DNA from: Altibacter sp.
GTDB lineage: Bacteria > Bacteroidota > Bacteroidia > Flavobacteriales > Flavobacteriaceae
Reading direction: 5' to 3'
DNA length: 64,000 nt
NCBI GenBank assembly: GCA_002696485.1
Contig: NZTP01000086.1
Location: 186,001 to 250,000 of the forward strand
The position numbers were made by a program, and so were the translations under genes. Below are positions 17,835-25,036 of the stretch, piece after piece. Every line of letters starts with the position of its first letter. Position 1 is the first letter of the stretch. Under the pieces are notes generated by a model. It was not told the DNA's origin. It searched no databases and was given only the letters and a program-made list of their open reading frames with translations.

Positions 17835-18759
17835 GTGTGTCCAAATAACTGCGTGCAAATTGCTCGTCCTTTTCTATAGCCTGTTTCAGCAGATCAACAT
17901 CCTTAAAATGTGCTTCATCGCGAATATGCGTCAAAAATTCAATTCGCAGAGATCTGTTGTAAAGATCCATATCAAGATCAAGAAAATAGGTTTCAATGGT
18001 CGTTTCGGTGCCGCCCACCGTAGGATTTGTCCCTATGCTGGTAATACCGTACGCCGTATTCCCATCGATATTCGAGCGAACCACATACACGCCATTTTTA
18101 GGGATAAGCTTATAATTTTCAGCAATATGAAGATTTGCCGTAGGGTACGCTAACGTCCTTCCTATTCGTTTGCCTTTTATGACCGTTCCTGTAAGCATGA
18201 AGGGGTAGCCAAGAAAGTTATTGGCCGTGGTAATATCTCCGGCGAGTAGTGCCCTTCGGATCTTGGTGGAACTTACCGCTACTTCATCCAGTTCTTGAGC
18301 ACTGATCTCTTCCACTTCAAAATGATAGGTTTTTCCAAAGTCACGCAGATCTTCTATGGTTGCGGTTCGGTTACGTCCAAAACGGTGGTCGTAGCCAATG
18401 ATGATCTTCTTGGCCCTTAATTTGTTTACGAGAATATCCCGAACATACTCTACTGCGGTAAGCCGTGAAAATGCGTGTGTAAAAGGATGAATCACCAAGT
18501 GGTCGAGACCCGTTTGCTGAAGTAATTCTTTTTTTTCTGAAATAGTATTGATAAGCTGAAGGCTGGTATCTGTTTGCAGAACCATTCGGGGATGCGGGAA
18601 AAAGGTAAGTAACACCGAATCCAGATCTTCTTTCTTGGCGGTAGCGACCAACCGATGCAAGATCGCCTTATGGCCAATATGAACACCATCGAATGTTCCA
18701 ATGGTCACGACGGTTTGCCGACCGCTGGTAAATGCCGCTGCTGAAGAATACTCTTTCAA
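17827..18759 (-). CDS. ribF: Bifunctional riboflavin kinase / FAD synthetase
   Basis: 310 residues. N-terminal FMN adenylyltransferase (about 1-180) has the nucleotidyltransferase motif TIGTFDGVHIGHKAIL and IIGYDHRFGRNR. C-terminal riboflavin kinase (about 185-305) has GTVIKGKRIGRTLAYPTANL. It turns riboflavin into FMN and FAD. The start is TTG at 18759 (reads KEYSSAAAFTSG), one base past the pth stop. No ATG lies near, and the N-terminal length then fits the family. Confidence 0.94.
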   Translation of the reverse strand: MKEYSSAAAFTSGRQTVVTIGTFDGVHIGHKAILHRLVATAKKEDLDSVLLTFFPHPRMVLQTDTSLQLINTISEKKELLQQTGLDHLVIHPFTHAFSRLTAVEYVRDILVNKLRAKKIIIGYDHRFGRNRTATIEDLRDFGKTYHFEVEEISAQELDEVAVSSTKIRRALLAGDITTANNFLGYPFMLTGTVIKGKRIGRTLAYPTANLHIAENYKLIPKNGVYVVRSNIDGNTAYGITSIGTNPTVGGTETTIETYFLDLDMDLYNRSLRIEFLTHIRDEAHFKDVDLLKQAIEKDEQFARSYLDTHE

Positions 18760-18760
18760 A

Positions 18761-19393
18761 TTATTTTCCGTTAAATGTGTTCATAGTAATTGAAATACCC
18801 GCCAATCCAAAGGATTCTATCACCTCGCAACCTTTTTCCAGGCGCTCGGGTAGTTGCTGCAGTTCTTGTTCGTCCCAGTGTCCCAAGACATAATCTACTT
18901 GTCTTCCTTTTGAGAACTCATCGCTAATTCCAAAACGGAAGCGATTGTATTGTGTTGTCTGTAGCGTATTTTGGATGTCTTTTAATCCGTTATGTCCTCC
19001 GTCACTTCCTTTAGTTTTGATGCGAATCGTGCCAAAAGGCAGGTTGAGATCATCTGTAATGACCAACAGATTTTCTAAGGGGATCTTCTCTTTTTCCAAC
19101 CAATAGGCCACTGCTTTCCCGCTTAGGTTCATATAGGTATTTGGCTTTAACAGTAGAAAGGTACGACCTTTCTTTTTGTGTGTGGTAACATCGCCAAGAC
19201 GTGCTGTTTCCCATGTAAGGGATTCACGTTGGGCAAGGTGATCCAACATCTTGAAACCAATATTATGACGTGTATTTTCGTATTTAGGACCAATGTTTCC
19301 CAATCCTGCAATAAGAAATTTCTTCATAGGGTCGCCTTCGGTGTAAGGATGCTCTTCTTTGGTTGCAAAAAGTTTCTTTAAAAAAGCAAACAT
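18761..19393 (-). CDS. pth: Peptidyl-tRNA hydrolase
   Basis: 210 residues. The core begins at MKKFLIAGLGNIGPKYENTRHN (residue 23), with the catalytic His in NTRHNIGF and the D of DDLNLPFG. GSDGGHNGLKDI and RFRFGI complete the family motifs. It recycles peptidyl-tRNA that drops off the ribosome. The 22-residue N-terminal extension (MFAFLKKLFATKEEHPYTEG) resembles those seen in other flavobacterial Pth proteins. If not real, translation starts at the Met before KKFLIAG at 19327. It follows rplY, and the two are a common gene pair. Confidence 0.93.
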   Translation of the reverse strand: MFAFLKKLFATKEEHPYTEGDPMKKFLIAGLGNIGPKYENTRHNIGFKMLDHLAQRESLTWETARLGDVTTHKKKGRTFLLLKPNTYMNLSGKAVAYWLEKEKIPLENLLVITDDLNLPFGTIRIKTKGSDGGHNGLKDIQNTLQTTQYNRFRFGISDEFSKGRQVDYVLGHWDEQELQQLPERLEKGCEVIESFGLAGISITMNTFNGK

Positions 19394-19422
19394 AGCAATT
19401 GTTTAACTTCAGTAAAAATAAA

Positions 19423-19452
19423 AAAAGCATCCCGAATCCACGAGATGCTTTT
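19423..19452 (-). terminator. Intrinsic terminator after rplY
   Basis: On the minus strand AAAAGCATC and GATGCTTTT form a 9-bp stem with a 12-base loop, followed by seven T in total. It lies between rplY and pth, so pth may be only partly dependent on the rplY promoter. Confidence 0.7.
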
Positions 19453-19475
19453 CATTTATATTCAAGACAAGAAAG

Positions 19476-20138
19476 TTATTCCTTAACAGCTGCTACATCG
19501 TCTGTTTCAGTTGCCGGAACATCTCCTGCTTCAGTTTCTCCTTCTTCTCCTTCTTCATCGGTTTCTTCTTCCTCTTCAAGATCTGCAATAGCAGTTCTAG
19601 AAGTTCTAATCTGACAGATAACCGTGTTGTCGGGGTGTAAGATCTTATAATCGTCTGTTTGTACGGCAGTAACGTACATTTTTGCACCAATCTTCATTTC
19701 TGTAATATCGGCTTCGATAAAGTCCGGTAAGTTTTCAGGCAACGCTTTGATACGTAATTTACGAGTTACCACACGTAATACACCCCCGTTACGCACACCA
19801 CGTGAATTACCCACGATACGCACAGGAATCTCCATCATCACCTCTTTATCGTCGTAGATTTGATAGAAGTCCATGTGAAGGATTCGGTCATTTACCGGGT
19901 GGAATTGAATGTCTTGAAGAATGGCGTTCACTTTAATACCATCTTCTAAGGCAATTACAACTGTATGTACATCCGGAGTGTACACCAAGTGTCTAAATGC
20001 CAGTTCATCTGCTGAAAAGTGAATAGGCTTATCCCCTCCGTACACTACGCAAGGAACCTTTCCAGCATTACGTAAGGCCTTGGTCGATACCTTGCCCACG
20101 CTTTCTCTTTGAGATCCGTTAATTGTAATTGATTTCAT
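19476..20138 (-). CDS. rplY: 50S ribosomal protein L25/general stress protein Ctc
   Basis: 220 residues, the long Ctc-type L25. The 5S rRNA-binding L25 domain is at about 1-95 ([29 protein letters not shown]). The TL5-like C-terminal beta domain is at about 100-185 ([19 protein letters not shown]). It ends in a tail of about 35 residues dominated by Glu and Asp. Acidic tails on L25 are usual in Bacteroidota. It has its own promoter (TACATTTG) and terminator. Confidence 0.95.
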   Translation of the reverse strand: MKSITINGSQRESVGKVSTKALRNAGKVPCVVYGGDKPIHFSADELAFRHLVYTPDVHTVVIALEDGIKVNAILQDIQFHPVNDRILHMDFYQIYDDKEVMMEIPVRIVGNSRGVRNGGVLRVVTRKLRIKALPENLPDFIEADITEMKIGAKMYVTAVQTDDYKILHPDNTVICQIRTSRTAIADLEEEEETDEEGEEGETEAGDVPATETDDVAAVKE

Positions 20139-20183
20139 TGTAAAATATTAGTTATAAATACGTTTTCCCATTTTAAAGGGGTG

Positions 20184-20191
20184 CAAATGTA
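20184..20191 (-). promoter_or_regulatory. -7 promoter box of rplY (TACATTTG)
   Basis: Exact TAnnTTTG match on the minus strand, 45 bases before the rplY ATG. The 210-bp gap between rplY and prs otherwise holds only A-rich sequence with no clear terminator for prs. Confidence 0.5.
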
Positions 20192-20348
20192 GGTATTTCT
20201 GAAATAAGAGGAAAGAAAAAACAAGAGAGAAAAAAAAGAAGAGATCATATTTTCCTTTTTTCTCTGTTTTCGCAAAATAATAAAAGCTACCCTAACAAAG
20301 CTATATGCCGTATTCTTACAGCTTGGAGACCGTTATTTTGTAAAGGAG

Positions 20349-21290
20349 TTACATCAAGAACTTAGAACTGATGGACTGATTGGTGTGAACGCTCAGCATG
20401 ACATCGGCGAAAAGGTTGGCACAGCTTAGTACCCGAATCTTTTTACTTTCCTGACGCAGCGGAATGGAATCGGTTACAATAAGCTCTTCCAGTTTCGATT
20501 TTTCTAAACGATCGTATGCACTTCCTGAAAGAATAGGATGCGTACAGATCGCACGAACACTTAATGCGCCGCGCTCCATCATCAAATCTGCCGCTTTGGT
20601 GAGCGTCCCGGCAGTATCTACCATATCATCTACCAAGACTACGTTCTTGCCTTCCACATCACCAATAAGCTCCATGTGCGAGATCACATTGGCCTTCTCA
20701 CGTTGTTTATAACAGATCACTACATCACTTTCCAAAGCCTTGGAATAGGCATACGCTCGCTTCGATCCACCCATATCGGGGGAAGCAATGGTAAGATTTT
20801 CTAAATTCAATTTTTTAAGATAGGGTAGGAAAATGGTAGAGGCAAACAAATGGTCCACCGGTTTTTCAAAAAATCCCTGAATCTGATCGGCATGAAGATC
20901 CATAGTAATGATTCGGGTTGCACCGGCCGCTTCCAGCATTTTCGCAACCAACTTGGCGGCGATAGGCACCCTAGGTTTGTCCTTTCTGTCCTGACGTGCC
21001 CAGCCAAAATAAGGCAGAACGGCGGTAATGTGTCTTGCTGAGGAACGCTTGGCAGCATCGAGCATTAGCAACATTTCCATGAGGTGGTCGCTATTAGGAT
21101 GTGTAGAACCAATAATAAAAACCCGGCTTCCTCGAACCGATTCCTCGAAGGAGGGCTGAAATTCTCCATCGCTGTAATGTGAAGTGATTACATTTCCCAA
21201 AGGTGTTCCAAAAGCATTGGCAATGGCCTGGGCGAGGACTTGACTTTGTTTACAGGCGAAGATCTTGGGTTCCGGAGTTTGCGTTGGCAT
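20349..21290 (-). CDS. prs: Ribose-phosphate pyrophosphokinase
   Basis: 313 residues from the ATG at 21290 (MPTQTPEPKIFACKQSQ). An upstream in-frame ATG at 21350 would put the promoter inside the gene. Motifs: flexible loop GWARQDRKDKPRVPIAAK, ATP-binding ADQIQGFF, and the PRPP-binding loop VVLVDDMVDTAGTL. It makes PRPP from ribose 5-phosphate and ATP for nucleotide, His and Trp synthesis. A full promoter lies upstream (21322-21351). Confidence 0.95.
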   Translation of the reverse strand: MPTQTPEPKIFACKQSQVLAQAIANAFGTPLGNVITSHYSDGEFQPSFEESVRGSRVFIIGSTHPNSDHLMEMLLMLDAAKRSSARHITAVLPYFGWARQDRKDKPRVPIAAKLVAKMLEAAGATRIITMDLHADQIQGFFEKPVDHLFASTIFLPYLKKLNLENLTIASPDMGGSKRAYAYSKALESDVVICYKQREKANVISHMELIGDVEGKNVVLVDDMVDTAGTLTKAADLMMERGALSVRAICTHPILSGSAYDRLEKSKLEELIVTDSIPLRQESKKIRVLSCANLFADVMLSVHTNQSISSKFLM

Positions 21291-21321
21291 AGCGTTGAAT
21301 GAGATAGCGGTTGGTGAACAG

Positions 21322-21351
21322 CAAAGGTAAATGAATAGCAAAGCTTTCAAA
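21322..21351 (-). promoter_or_regulatory. Promoter of prs (TTTG-N18-TACCTTTG)
   Basis: On the minus strand TTTG, 18 bases, then TACCTTTG matches both elements of the Bacteroidota promoter. It lies 31 bases before the chosen prs start and inside the longer reading frame, which argues for the shorter start. Confidence 0.65.
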
Positions 21352-21453
21352 AAAAATGATAGAAAGAATTACTAACAAATTACAATTTATTGTTTATTTT
21401 TGCCATCCGTTTCTTTCGGTGACTGTGTTGTGGTCAAATGCTCGAGTGGCGGA

Positions 21454-21469
21454 TCCGATAGCTATCGGA
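21454..21469. repeat. 16-bp perfect palindrome inside the tRNA-Leu fragment
   Basis: TCCGATAGCTATCGGA is its own reverse complement and is absent from the intact tRNA-Leu 100 bases away. It sits exactly between bases that are adjacent in the intact D loop. I saw no second copy in the window, but did not search exhaustively. Confidence 0.8.
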
Positions 21470-21478
21470 ATGGTAGAC

Positions 21479-21506
21479 TTGCCTGTAGTGCCTCTCGCAG
21501 GCAGGC
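21479..21506. repeat. 28-bp hairpin element, copy A
   Basis: An insertion absent from the intact tRNA. Its arms (about GCCTG/CAGGC, extended by a wobble to CTTGCCTG/CAGGCAGG with the base before) enclose a 12-base loop. Over 27 aligned bases it differs from copy B at 21958-21985 by three changes. Confidence 0.8.
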
Positions 21507-21537
21507 GCGCTGGATTCAAAATCTAGTGAGTAATTAT

Positions 21538-21619
21538 GCTCAAGTGGCGGAATTGGTAGACGCGCTGGATTCAAAATCCAGTTCTTTCGGGAGTGTGGGT
21601 TCGATTCCCACCTTGAGTA
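21538..21619 (+). tRNA. tRNA-Leu (anticodon CAA)
   Basis: An intact 82-base cloverleaf. Acceptor stem GCTCAAG with CTTGAGT (G1-U72, normal for tRNA-Leu), D stem GCG/CGC, and anticodon arm CTGGA-TTCAAAA-TCCAG giving anticodon CAA at 21572-21574. The variable arm is long (GTTCTTTCGGGAGT), then T arm GTGGG-TTCGATT-CCCAC and discriminator A. CCA is not fully encoded. It reads UUG codons. It is followed by a strong terminator and flanked on both sides by damaged copies of itself. Confidence 0.95.
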
Positions 21620-21620
21620 C

Positions 21621-21655
21621 AAAATCCCCTTACGATTGTTCGTTTGGGGATTTTT
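21621..21655 (+). terminator. Terminator after the intact tRNA-Leu
   Basis: AAAATCCCC and GGGGATTTT form a 9-bp stem with a 16-base loop, followed by further T. It separates the tRNA transcript from the GIY-YIG gene. Confidence 0.75.
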
Positions 21656-21669
21656 CTTAATACCGGTAT

Positions 21670-21921
21670 ATGTTTTTTGTTTATGCTATTTCAAGTTTGT
21701 ACAGAAACTATATCTATGTTGGAATGACCGATAATCTTGAACGTCGGGTCCAACAGCACAACGATGGCAAGGAAAAGACTACAAAGCCATACCTACCATA
21801 TATTCTTCTTTATTCTGAAAGTATAGATAATAGGATCGATGCCAGAACACGTGAAAAGTATTGGAAGTCTGGAACAGGCAAAAGGCAGCTTCGCCAAATG
21901 AGGGAATCACTAAACAATTAA
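21670..21921 (+). CDS. Small GIY-YIG endonuclease family protein
   Basis: 83 residues, only the GIY-YIG nuclease domain. VYAIS (residues 4-8) and YIYVGMT (14-20) correspond to the GIY and YIG strands. The catalytic arginine is in LERRVQQHN and the metal-binding glutamate in ARTREKYWKSG. The length and sequence resemble the UPF0213/URI-like single-domain proteins frequent in flavobacteria, with no DNA-binding tail as in phage homing enzymes. It lies between the intact tRNA-Leu and a 3' tRNA-Leu fragment. Its stop codon is directly followed by the fragment. Such direct repeats suggest a tiny mobile or once-mobile unit. Biochemical activity is inferred from the fold only. Confidence 0.82.
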   Translation: MFFVYAISSLYRNYIYVGMTDNLERRVQQHNDGKEKTTKPYLPYILLYSESIDNRIDARTREKYWKSGTGKRQLRQMRESLNN

Positions 21922-21922
21922 C

Positions 21923-22005
21923 CTGGATTCAAAATCCAGTTCTTTCGGTCGTGTGGGCCTGCCTGTCGTGCCTCTGGCAGGCAGGTTCGATTCCCACCTT
22001 GAGTA
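21923..22005 (+). pseudogene. Broken tRNA-Leu copy, 3' part, with hairpin insertion
   Basis: Starts exactly at the anticodon stem (CTGGATTCAAAATCCAG) and runs through the variable arm, T arm and 3' acceptor strand to the discriminator, matching the intact tRNA-Leu. The differences are GGAG to GTCG in the variable arm and a 28-bp insertion between the T-stem 5' strand and the T loop. The 5' half of the tRNA is missing. It forms a direct repeat of about 55 bp with the 3' half of the intact tRNA, on either side of the GIY-YIG gene. Confidence 0.82.
21958..21985. repeat. 28-bp hairpin element, copy B
   Basis: A perfect 8-bp inverted repeat, CCTGCCTG and CAGGCAGG, around a 12-base loop, inserted in the T arm of the 3' tRNA fragment. 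It is nearly identical to copy A in the 5' fragment. The size and inverted-repeat form recall REP or Rickettsia-type palindromic elements; the relationship is not established. Confidence 0.82.
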
Positions 22006-22007
22006 CG

Positions 22008-22047
22008 AAAGTGCTTCTTTTTAAAAGGAGCACTTTTTATTTTTTAA
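22008..22047. terminator. Bidirectional hairpin terminator
   Basis: AAAGTGCT and AGCACTTT form an 8-bp stem with a T-rich tail on the plus strand. It lies just past the 3' tRNA fragment and overlaps the end of the minus-strand T9SS gene, so it could serve both directions. Confidence 0.55.
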
Positions 22048-22735
22048 AGAATTTCTGAAGGTGCTTCCCCTTGACCGTAATGATCTCCAAAAAATACAAT
22101 CCTTCCGAAAGTCCTGAAACATTCAGCACGTTTGTATTTTCAGTGAACTCTATTACTTTTTTTCCCGAGACAGTATATACCGAAAGCGATTCGATTATTT
22201 CTCCTTCCGAAGAAATAATAAGGGTCTCGGTGACCGGATTGGGATACAACGTGAAGGTTTTCTTTTGATTTCCGGGTATTGAAAGTGGAGTATTAGAATA
22301 CCAAAGATCGAAGCCGGCAGCTACAAACAATAACAATTCCTTAGCCCCTGTCCCACTATTATATACCTCGTAGGTGTAGGCAGCTCCTTCCCCAAAATAA
22401 TCGAAATAGTCATCTTCCAGCGTTACGTGAGAAGCCGGGGGGTTATTACAACTCCCGCAGATACAAACGTAAAAAAAATCCATCACCAATTTGTCGGTAG
22501 CACTGTTGTAACTGAACGATCCTCCGTACTCATTACACACTTGCCCCGTAAAATTTAGATTGGAGTCAATCACTAAAGTAGGATTAATACGCGGGTTGAC
22601 ATCTTCTATATAAAAAGTATCACCAAGATCATAGCTGTATGATTTAAGATACCAAGTGTCGTAAAGCTCCGCATCTTGGGCAATGCATTGAAGGCTTAAG
22701 CACATTGCTACGAAAAGAGAAAAACATTTTTTCAT
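22037..22735 (-). CDS. T9SS type A sorting domain protein (META/HslJ-like body)
   Basis: 232 residues. Signal peptide MKKCFSLFVAMCLSLQCIAQ. The central domain (about 22-150) has TWYLKSY, NPTLVIDSNLNFTGQVCNEYGGSFSYN and LEDDYFDYF, resembling small META/lipocalin-like beta domains. The C-terminal sorting domain (about 160-232) has FTLYPNPVTETLIISS and GLYFLEIITVKGKHLQKFFKK. It should be exported by Sec and then through T9SS to the cell surface or medium. It is a paralogue of the next gene upstream (2-base gap), so the two form an operon. Role unknown. Confidence 0.82.
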   Translation of the reverse strand: MKKCFSLFVAMCLSLQCIAQDAELYDTWYLKSYSYDLGDTFYIEDVNPRINPTLVIDSNLNFTGQVCNEYGGSFSYNSATDKLVMDFFYVCICGSCNNPPASHVTLEDDYFDYFGEGAAYTYEVYNSGTGAKELLLFVAAGFDLWYSNTPLSIPGNQKKTFTLYPNPVTETLIISSEGEIIESLSVYTVSGKKVIEFTENTNVLNVSGLSEGLYFLEIITVKGKHLQKFFKK

Positions 22736-22737
22736 AT

Positions 22738-23841
22738 CTACTCTTTTATAAATTTTTGAATAGCTTTTCCACTTGAAGCAGCTATTTCTATAAAGTATAC
22801 CCCCGGCGATAGACTTGAAATGTCAACACGGTTTGACTCAGCTTTAAAATCAACCATTTTCTGCCCAATCATGGAATAGATTGAGATGGATTCTATAAGT
22901 ATTCCCGTGGCAGCAATAATAATTTCATCCCCCGCAGGATTTGGATAAAGGGAGAATGTAATCTCATTATGGTCTTTAACCCCCAGAACAGGTGAATTTT
23001 GAAAATTCATATATCCTGCGGCGGTATTGGTTGTATTTAGAAAAGCTCTTTCGGTCGTAGTGTCGTATGCGGTAAAGAACAAATTACCGCTTTCGGCAAG
23101 TACTTTTTCATAATCTTCTTCGAATGTTATGTGGTCCGCGTGCGAACAATCGTTATTGGTCTTAGAAAAATTATCAATGTAATATCCCCCGTTGGTTGTA
23201 TCTTCTATAAAAGTCCCACTAAATGTATTACAGGCTGCTTGGGCTGTAAACTCATAATTGGGCATAATCACCAAGGTCGGATCAATAGGAGGGTCAATCT
23301 CTAAAATATTTAAACTCTCCTCCATATCATTATAATAATTCCTTAAGTACCATGTGCCAGGAACAGTACCTTCTGACAGGAATGGTTCACGCTGAAATAC
23401 AAGACCAAATCCGGGGGCAAAATCTAATTCCAAAAATTCATTATCATTAGGATCTGTGTAAAGCCAATAACGTACTATTCCTTCATCACTATATTCACCA
23501 CTAACGACACCGAAAAAAAAGTCTTCATTATTATTTTGCGTAGGAGTTCCACAGTCAAAATTGGTTCGTGTAAAGGAAACAGGAATAAAATTTGGATTAC
23601 CACTGCCTTCCTCATATTGTCCCGAATATGAATTACAATTAACAGCACCCTCATAACTAAGGTCTGTATTTAAAATGAAGTAAGGGTTATTGCCACCAAA
23701 GTCTTCATGATTTATATACCAAAAAGGCCCTAAATCTCCTACTTGTGCAAACATATACCATGTCCCATAGAGGTTGGGGTCTTGCGAAAAACTCTGGAAG
23801 GTACACCCCACCCCGAGTATGAAAAGGAACAGTTTTTTCAT
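22738..23841 (-). CDS. T9SS type A sorting domain protein with duplicated body
   Basis: 367 residues. Signal peptide at 1-19 (MKKLFLFILGVGCTFQSFS). Two copies of the same beta domain follow: about 22-150 (GTWYMFAQVGDLG, NPYFILNTDLSYEGAVNCNSYSGQY) and about 158-285 (GTWYLRNYYNDME, DPTLVIMPNYEFTAQAACNTF). The sorting domain (about 293-367) has FSLYPNPAGDEIIIAATG and GVYFIEIAASSGKAIQKFIKE. The shorter neighbour has only one body domain. The cysteine in C-N-x-(Y/F)-x-G is conserved in all three copies and may pair with a second conserved Cys. Probably surface or secreted; function unknown. Confidence 0.82.
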   Translation of the reverse strand: MKKLFLFILGVGCTFQSFSQDPNLYGTWYMFAQVGDLGPFWYINHEDFGGNNPYFILNTDLSYEGAVNCNSYSGQYEEGSGNPNFIPVSFTRTNFDCGTPTQNNNEDFFFGVVSGEYSDEGIVRYWLYTDPNDNEFLELDFAPGFGLVFQREPFLSEGTVPGTWYLRNYYNDMEESLNILEIDPPIDPTLVIMPNYEFTAQAACNTFSGTFIEDTTNGGYYIDNFSKTNNDCSHADHITFEEDYEKVLAESGNLFFTAYDTTTERAFLNTTNTAAGYMNFQNSPVLGVKDHNEITFSLYPNPAGDEIIIAATGILIESISIYSMIGQKMVDFKAESNRVDISSLSPGVYFIEIAASSGKAIQKFIKE

Positions 23842-23935
23842 AAGCCATAAAATTAAAACCGGGGAGTTCGTTTAAAGATATGAAAATTCTCACATATTGC
23901 ATATATTTGACCAAATCTAACATCCCCAAAACTCC

Positions 23936-24514
23936 ATGTCCGATTTCTGGTTATATTTTAAACTGGGTTTAGAACACGTTCTCGATTGGAAAGCTTACGA
24001 TCACATCCTGTTTTTGATCGTACTCTGCGCTGCGTATACCTTCAATTCTTGGAAGCGGTTGTTATTGCTCGTTACCCTATTTACCATAGGCCACACCGTT
24101 TCGCTCCTTATGGCCAATTACAACGTAGTGAGCGTCTCAACGCGCTGGATCGAATTCCTTATCCCGGTAACCATACTTATTACCGCTTTGTTCAATCTTT
24201 TTACCGCCGGAAAAGAAAAGCGGGCAGAAAAATTAGGACTGTTTTACATAGCGACGGTGTTCTTCGGACTTATTCACGGTTTTGGATTTGCTTCGTATTA
24301 CAAAATGATCAATGCCGATAATGACATTCTTCCGTTGTTAGAATTTGCTTTGGGCGTCGAAGCTGCACAAATTATCGTGGTCATTATCGTGCTGATCCTG
24401 GCCTTTATTTTTCAGATGCTGTTTCGTTTTAACAAACGCGACTGGGTATTGGTGGTATCTTCCATAGTAATAGGAATGATCATCCCCATGCTTATTGAGA
24501 ACTGGATCTTCTAA
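23936..24514 (+). CDS. HupE/UreJ-like membrane protein
   Basis: 192 residues with about six hydrophobic helices. LGLEHVLDWKAYDHILFL, FTIGHTVSLLMA and FFGLIHGFGFASYY carry the conserved histidines and Asp of the HupE/UreJ family, which are proposed metal (nickel/cobalt) permeases or accessories. No hydrogenase or urease gene is near, so a metal role is only a family-based suggestion. It opens the plus-strand block. Confidence 0.8.
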   Translation: MSDFWLYFKLGLEHVLDWKAYDHILFLIVLCAAYTFNSWKRLLLLVTLFTIGHTVSLLMANYNVVSVSTRWIEFLIPVTILITALFNLFTAGKEKRAEKLGLFYIATVFFGLIHGFGFASYYKMINADNDILPLLEFALGVEAAQIIVVIIVLILAFIFQMLFRFNKRDWVLVVSSIVIGMIIPMLIENWIF

Positions 24515-24601
24515 TTTCCCGGGAAACTTTTATAAACATTTAACAGCCAGAATTTTTGATAGGCTGTAACTTCGGCTTAATTTCGCTACTTATTATTCTA
24601 T

Positions 24602-25033
24602 ATGGCTTCCAAAAAACAGCACAAATACGATGTTGCCTATCTTCGCATGGCACAAGAATGGAGTAAGTTGTCTTACTGTCTTCGGAAACAAGTTGGCGCA
24701 CTTATTGTTAAGGATAAGATGATCATTAGCGATGGATACAACGGAACACCCACCGGTTTTGAGAATTTTTGTGAGGATGAAGAAGGCTATACAAAATGGT
24801 ACGTATTACACGCCGAAGCAAATGCGATCTCTAAAGTGGCTTCTTCCACACAATCCTGCAACGGGGCCACCCTCTATATAACGATGTCACCCTGTAAAGA
24901 ATGCAGTAAGTTGATCCATCAAGCGGGAATTAAAAGACTGGTCTATCTGGAAGAGTACAAGGACAATTCCGGCGTAAAATTTTTAGAAAAAGCAGGCGTT
25001 AGTATAACGCACATCACAGATCTAAACAGTTAG
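24602..25033 (+). CDS. Deoxycytidylate (dCMP) deaminase family protein
   Basis: 143 residues. Zinc ligands are H70 with the catalytic E72 (HAEANAIS) and C98/C101 (MSPCKECSK). VGALIVKDKMIISDGYNGTPTG is typical of dCMP deaminases. It should make dUMP from dCMP for dTTP synthesis. The following S41 protease gene starts 3 bases after the stop, so they form an operon. Other ComE operon protein 2-like deaminases have the same motifs, so substrate is a family inference. Confidence 0.88.
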   Translation: MASKKQHKYDVAYLRMAQEWSKLSYCLRKQVGALIVKDKMIISDGYNGTPTGFENFCEDEEGYTKWYVLHAEANAISKVASSTQSCNGATLYITMSPCKECSKLIHQAGIKRLVYLEEYKDNSGVKFLEKAGVSITHITDLNS

Positions 25034-25036
25034 CCT

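Larger units (their letters stand above)
21440..21525 (+). pseudogene. Broken tRNA-Leu copy, 5' part, with two palindromic insertions
   Basis: The sequence follows the intact tRNA-Leu downstream from GCTCnAGTGGCGGA through the anticodon arm (TTCAAAATCT). It is interrupted by a 16-bp palindrome at 21454-21469 in the D loop and a 28-bp hairpin element at 21479-21506 in the 3' strand of the D stem. Similarity ends just after the anticodon stem: the variable arm, T arm and 3' acceptor strand are missing. It therefore cannot make a tRNA by itself. The remaining bases differ little from the intact gene (one substitution and one deletion in the first 30 bases), so it looks recent. Confidence 0.8.

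Noticed and set aside
21400..21660. An 86-codon plus-strand frame over the tRNA-Leu cluster
   Set aside because: It is the translation of the tRNA genes themselves (a well-known false peptide pattern such as AELVDALDSKSS); no protein is encoded there.
21440..22005. Split tRNA-Leu assembled in trans from the 5' and 3' fragments
   Set aside because: Both fragments carry the anticodon arm and hairpin insertions, and an intact tRNA-Leu with the same anticodon lies between them; decay of duplicates is simpler.
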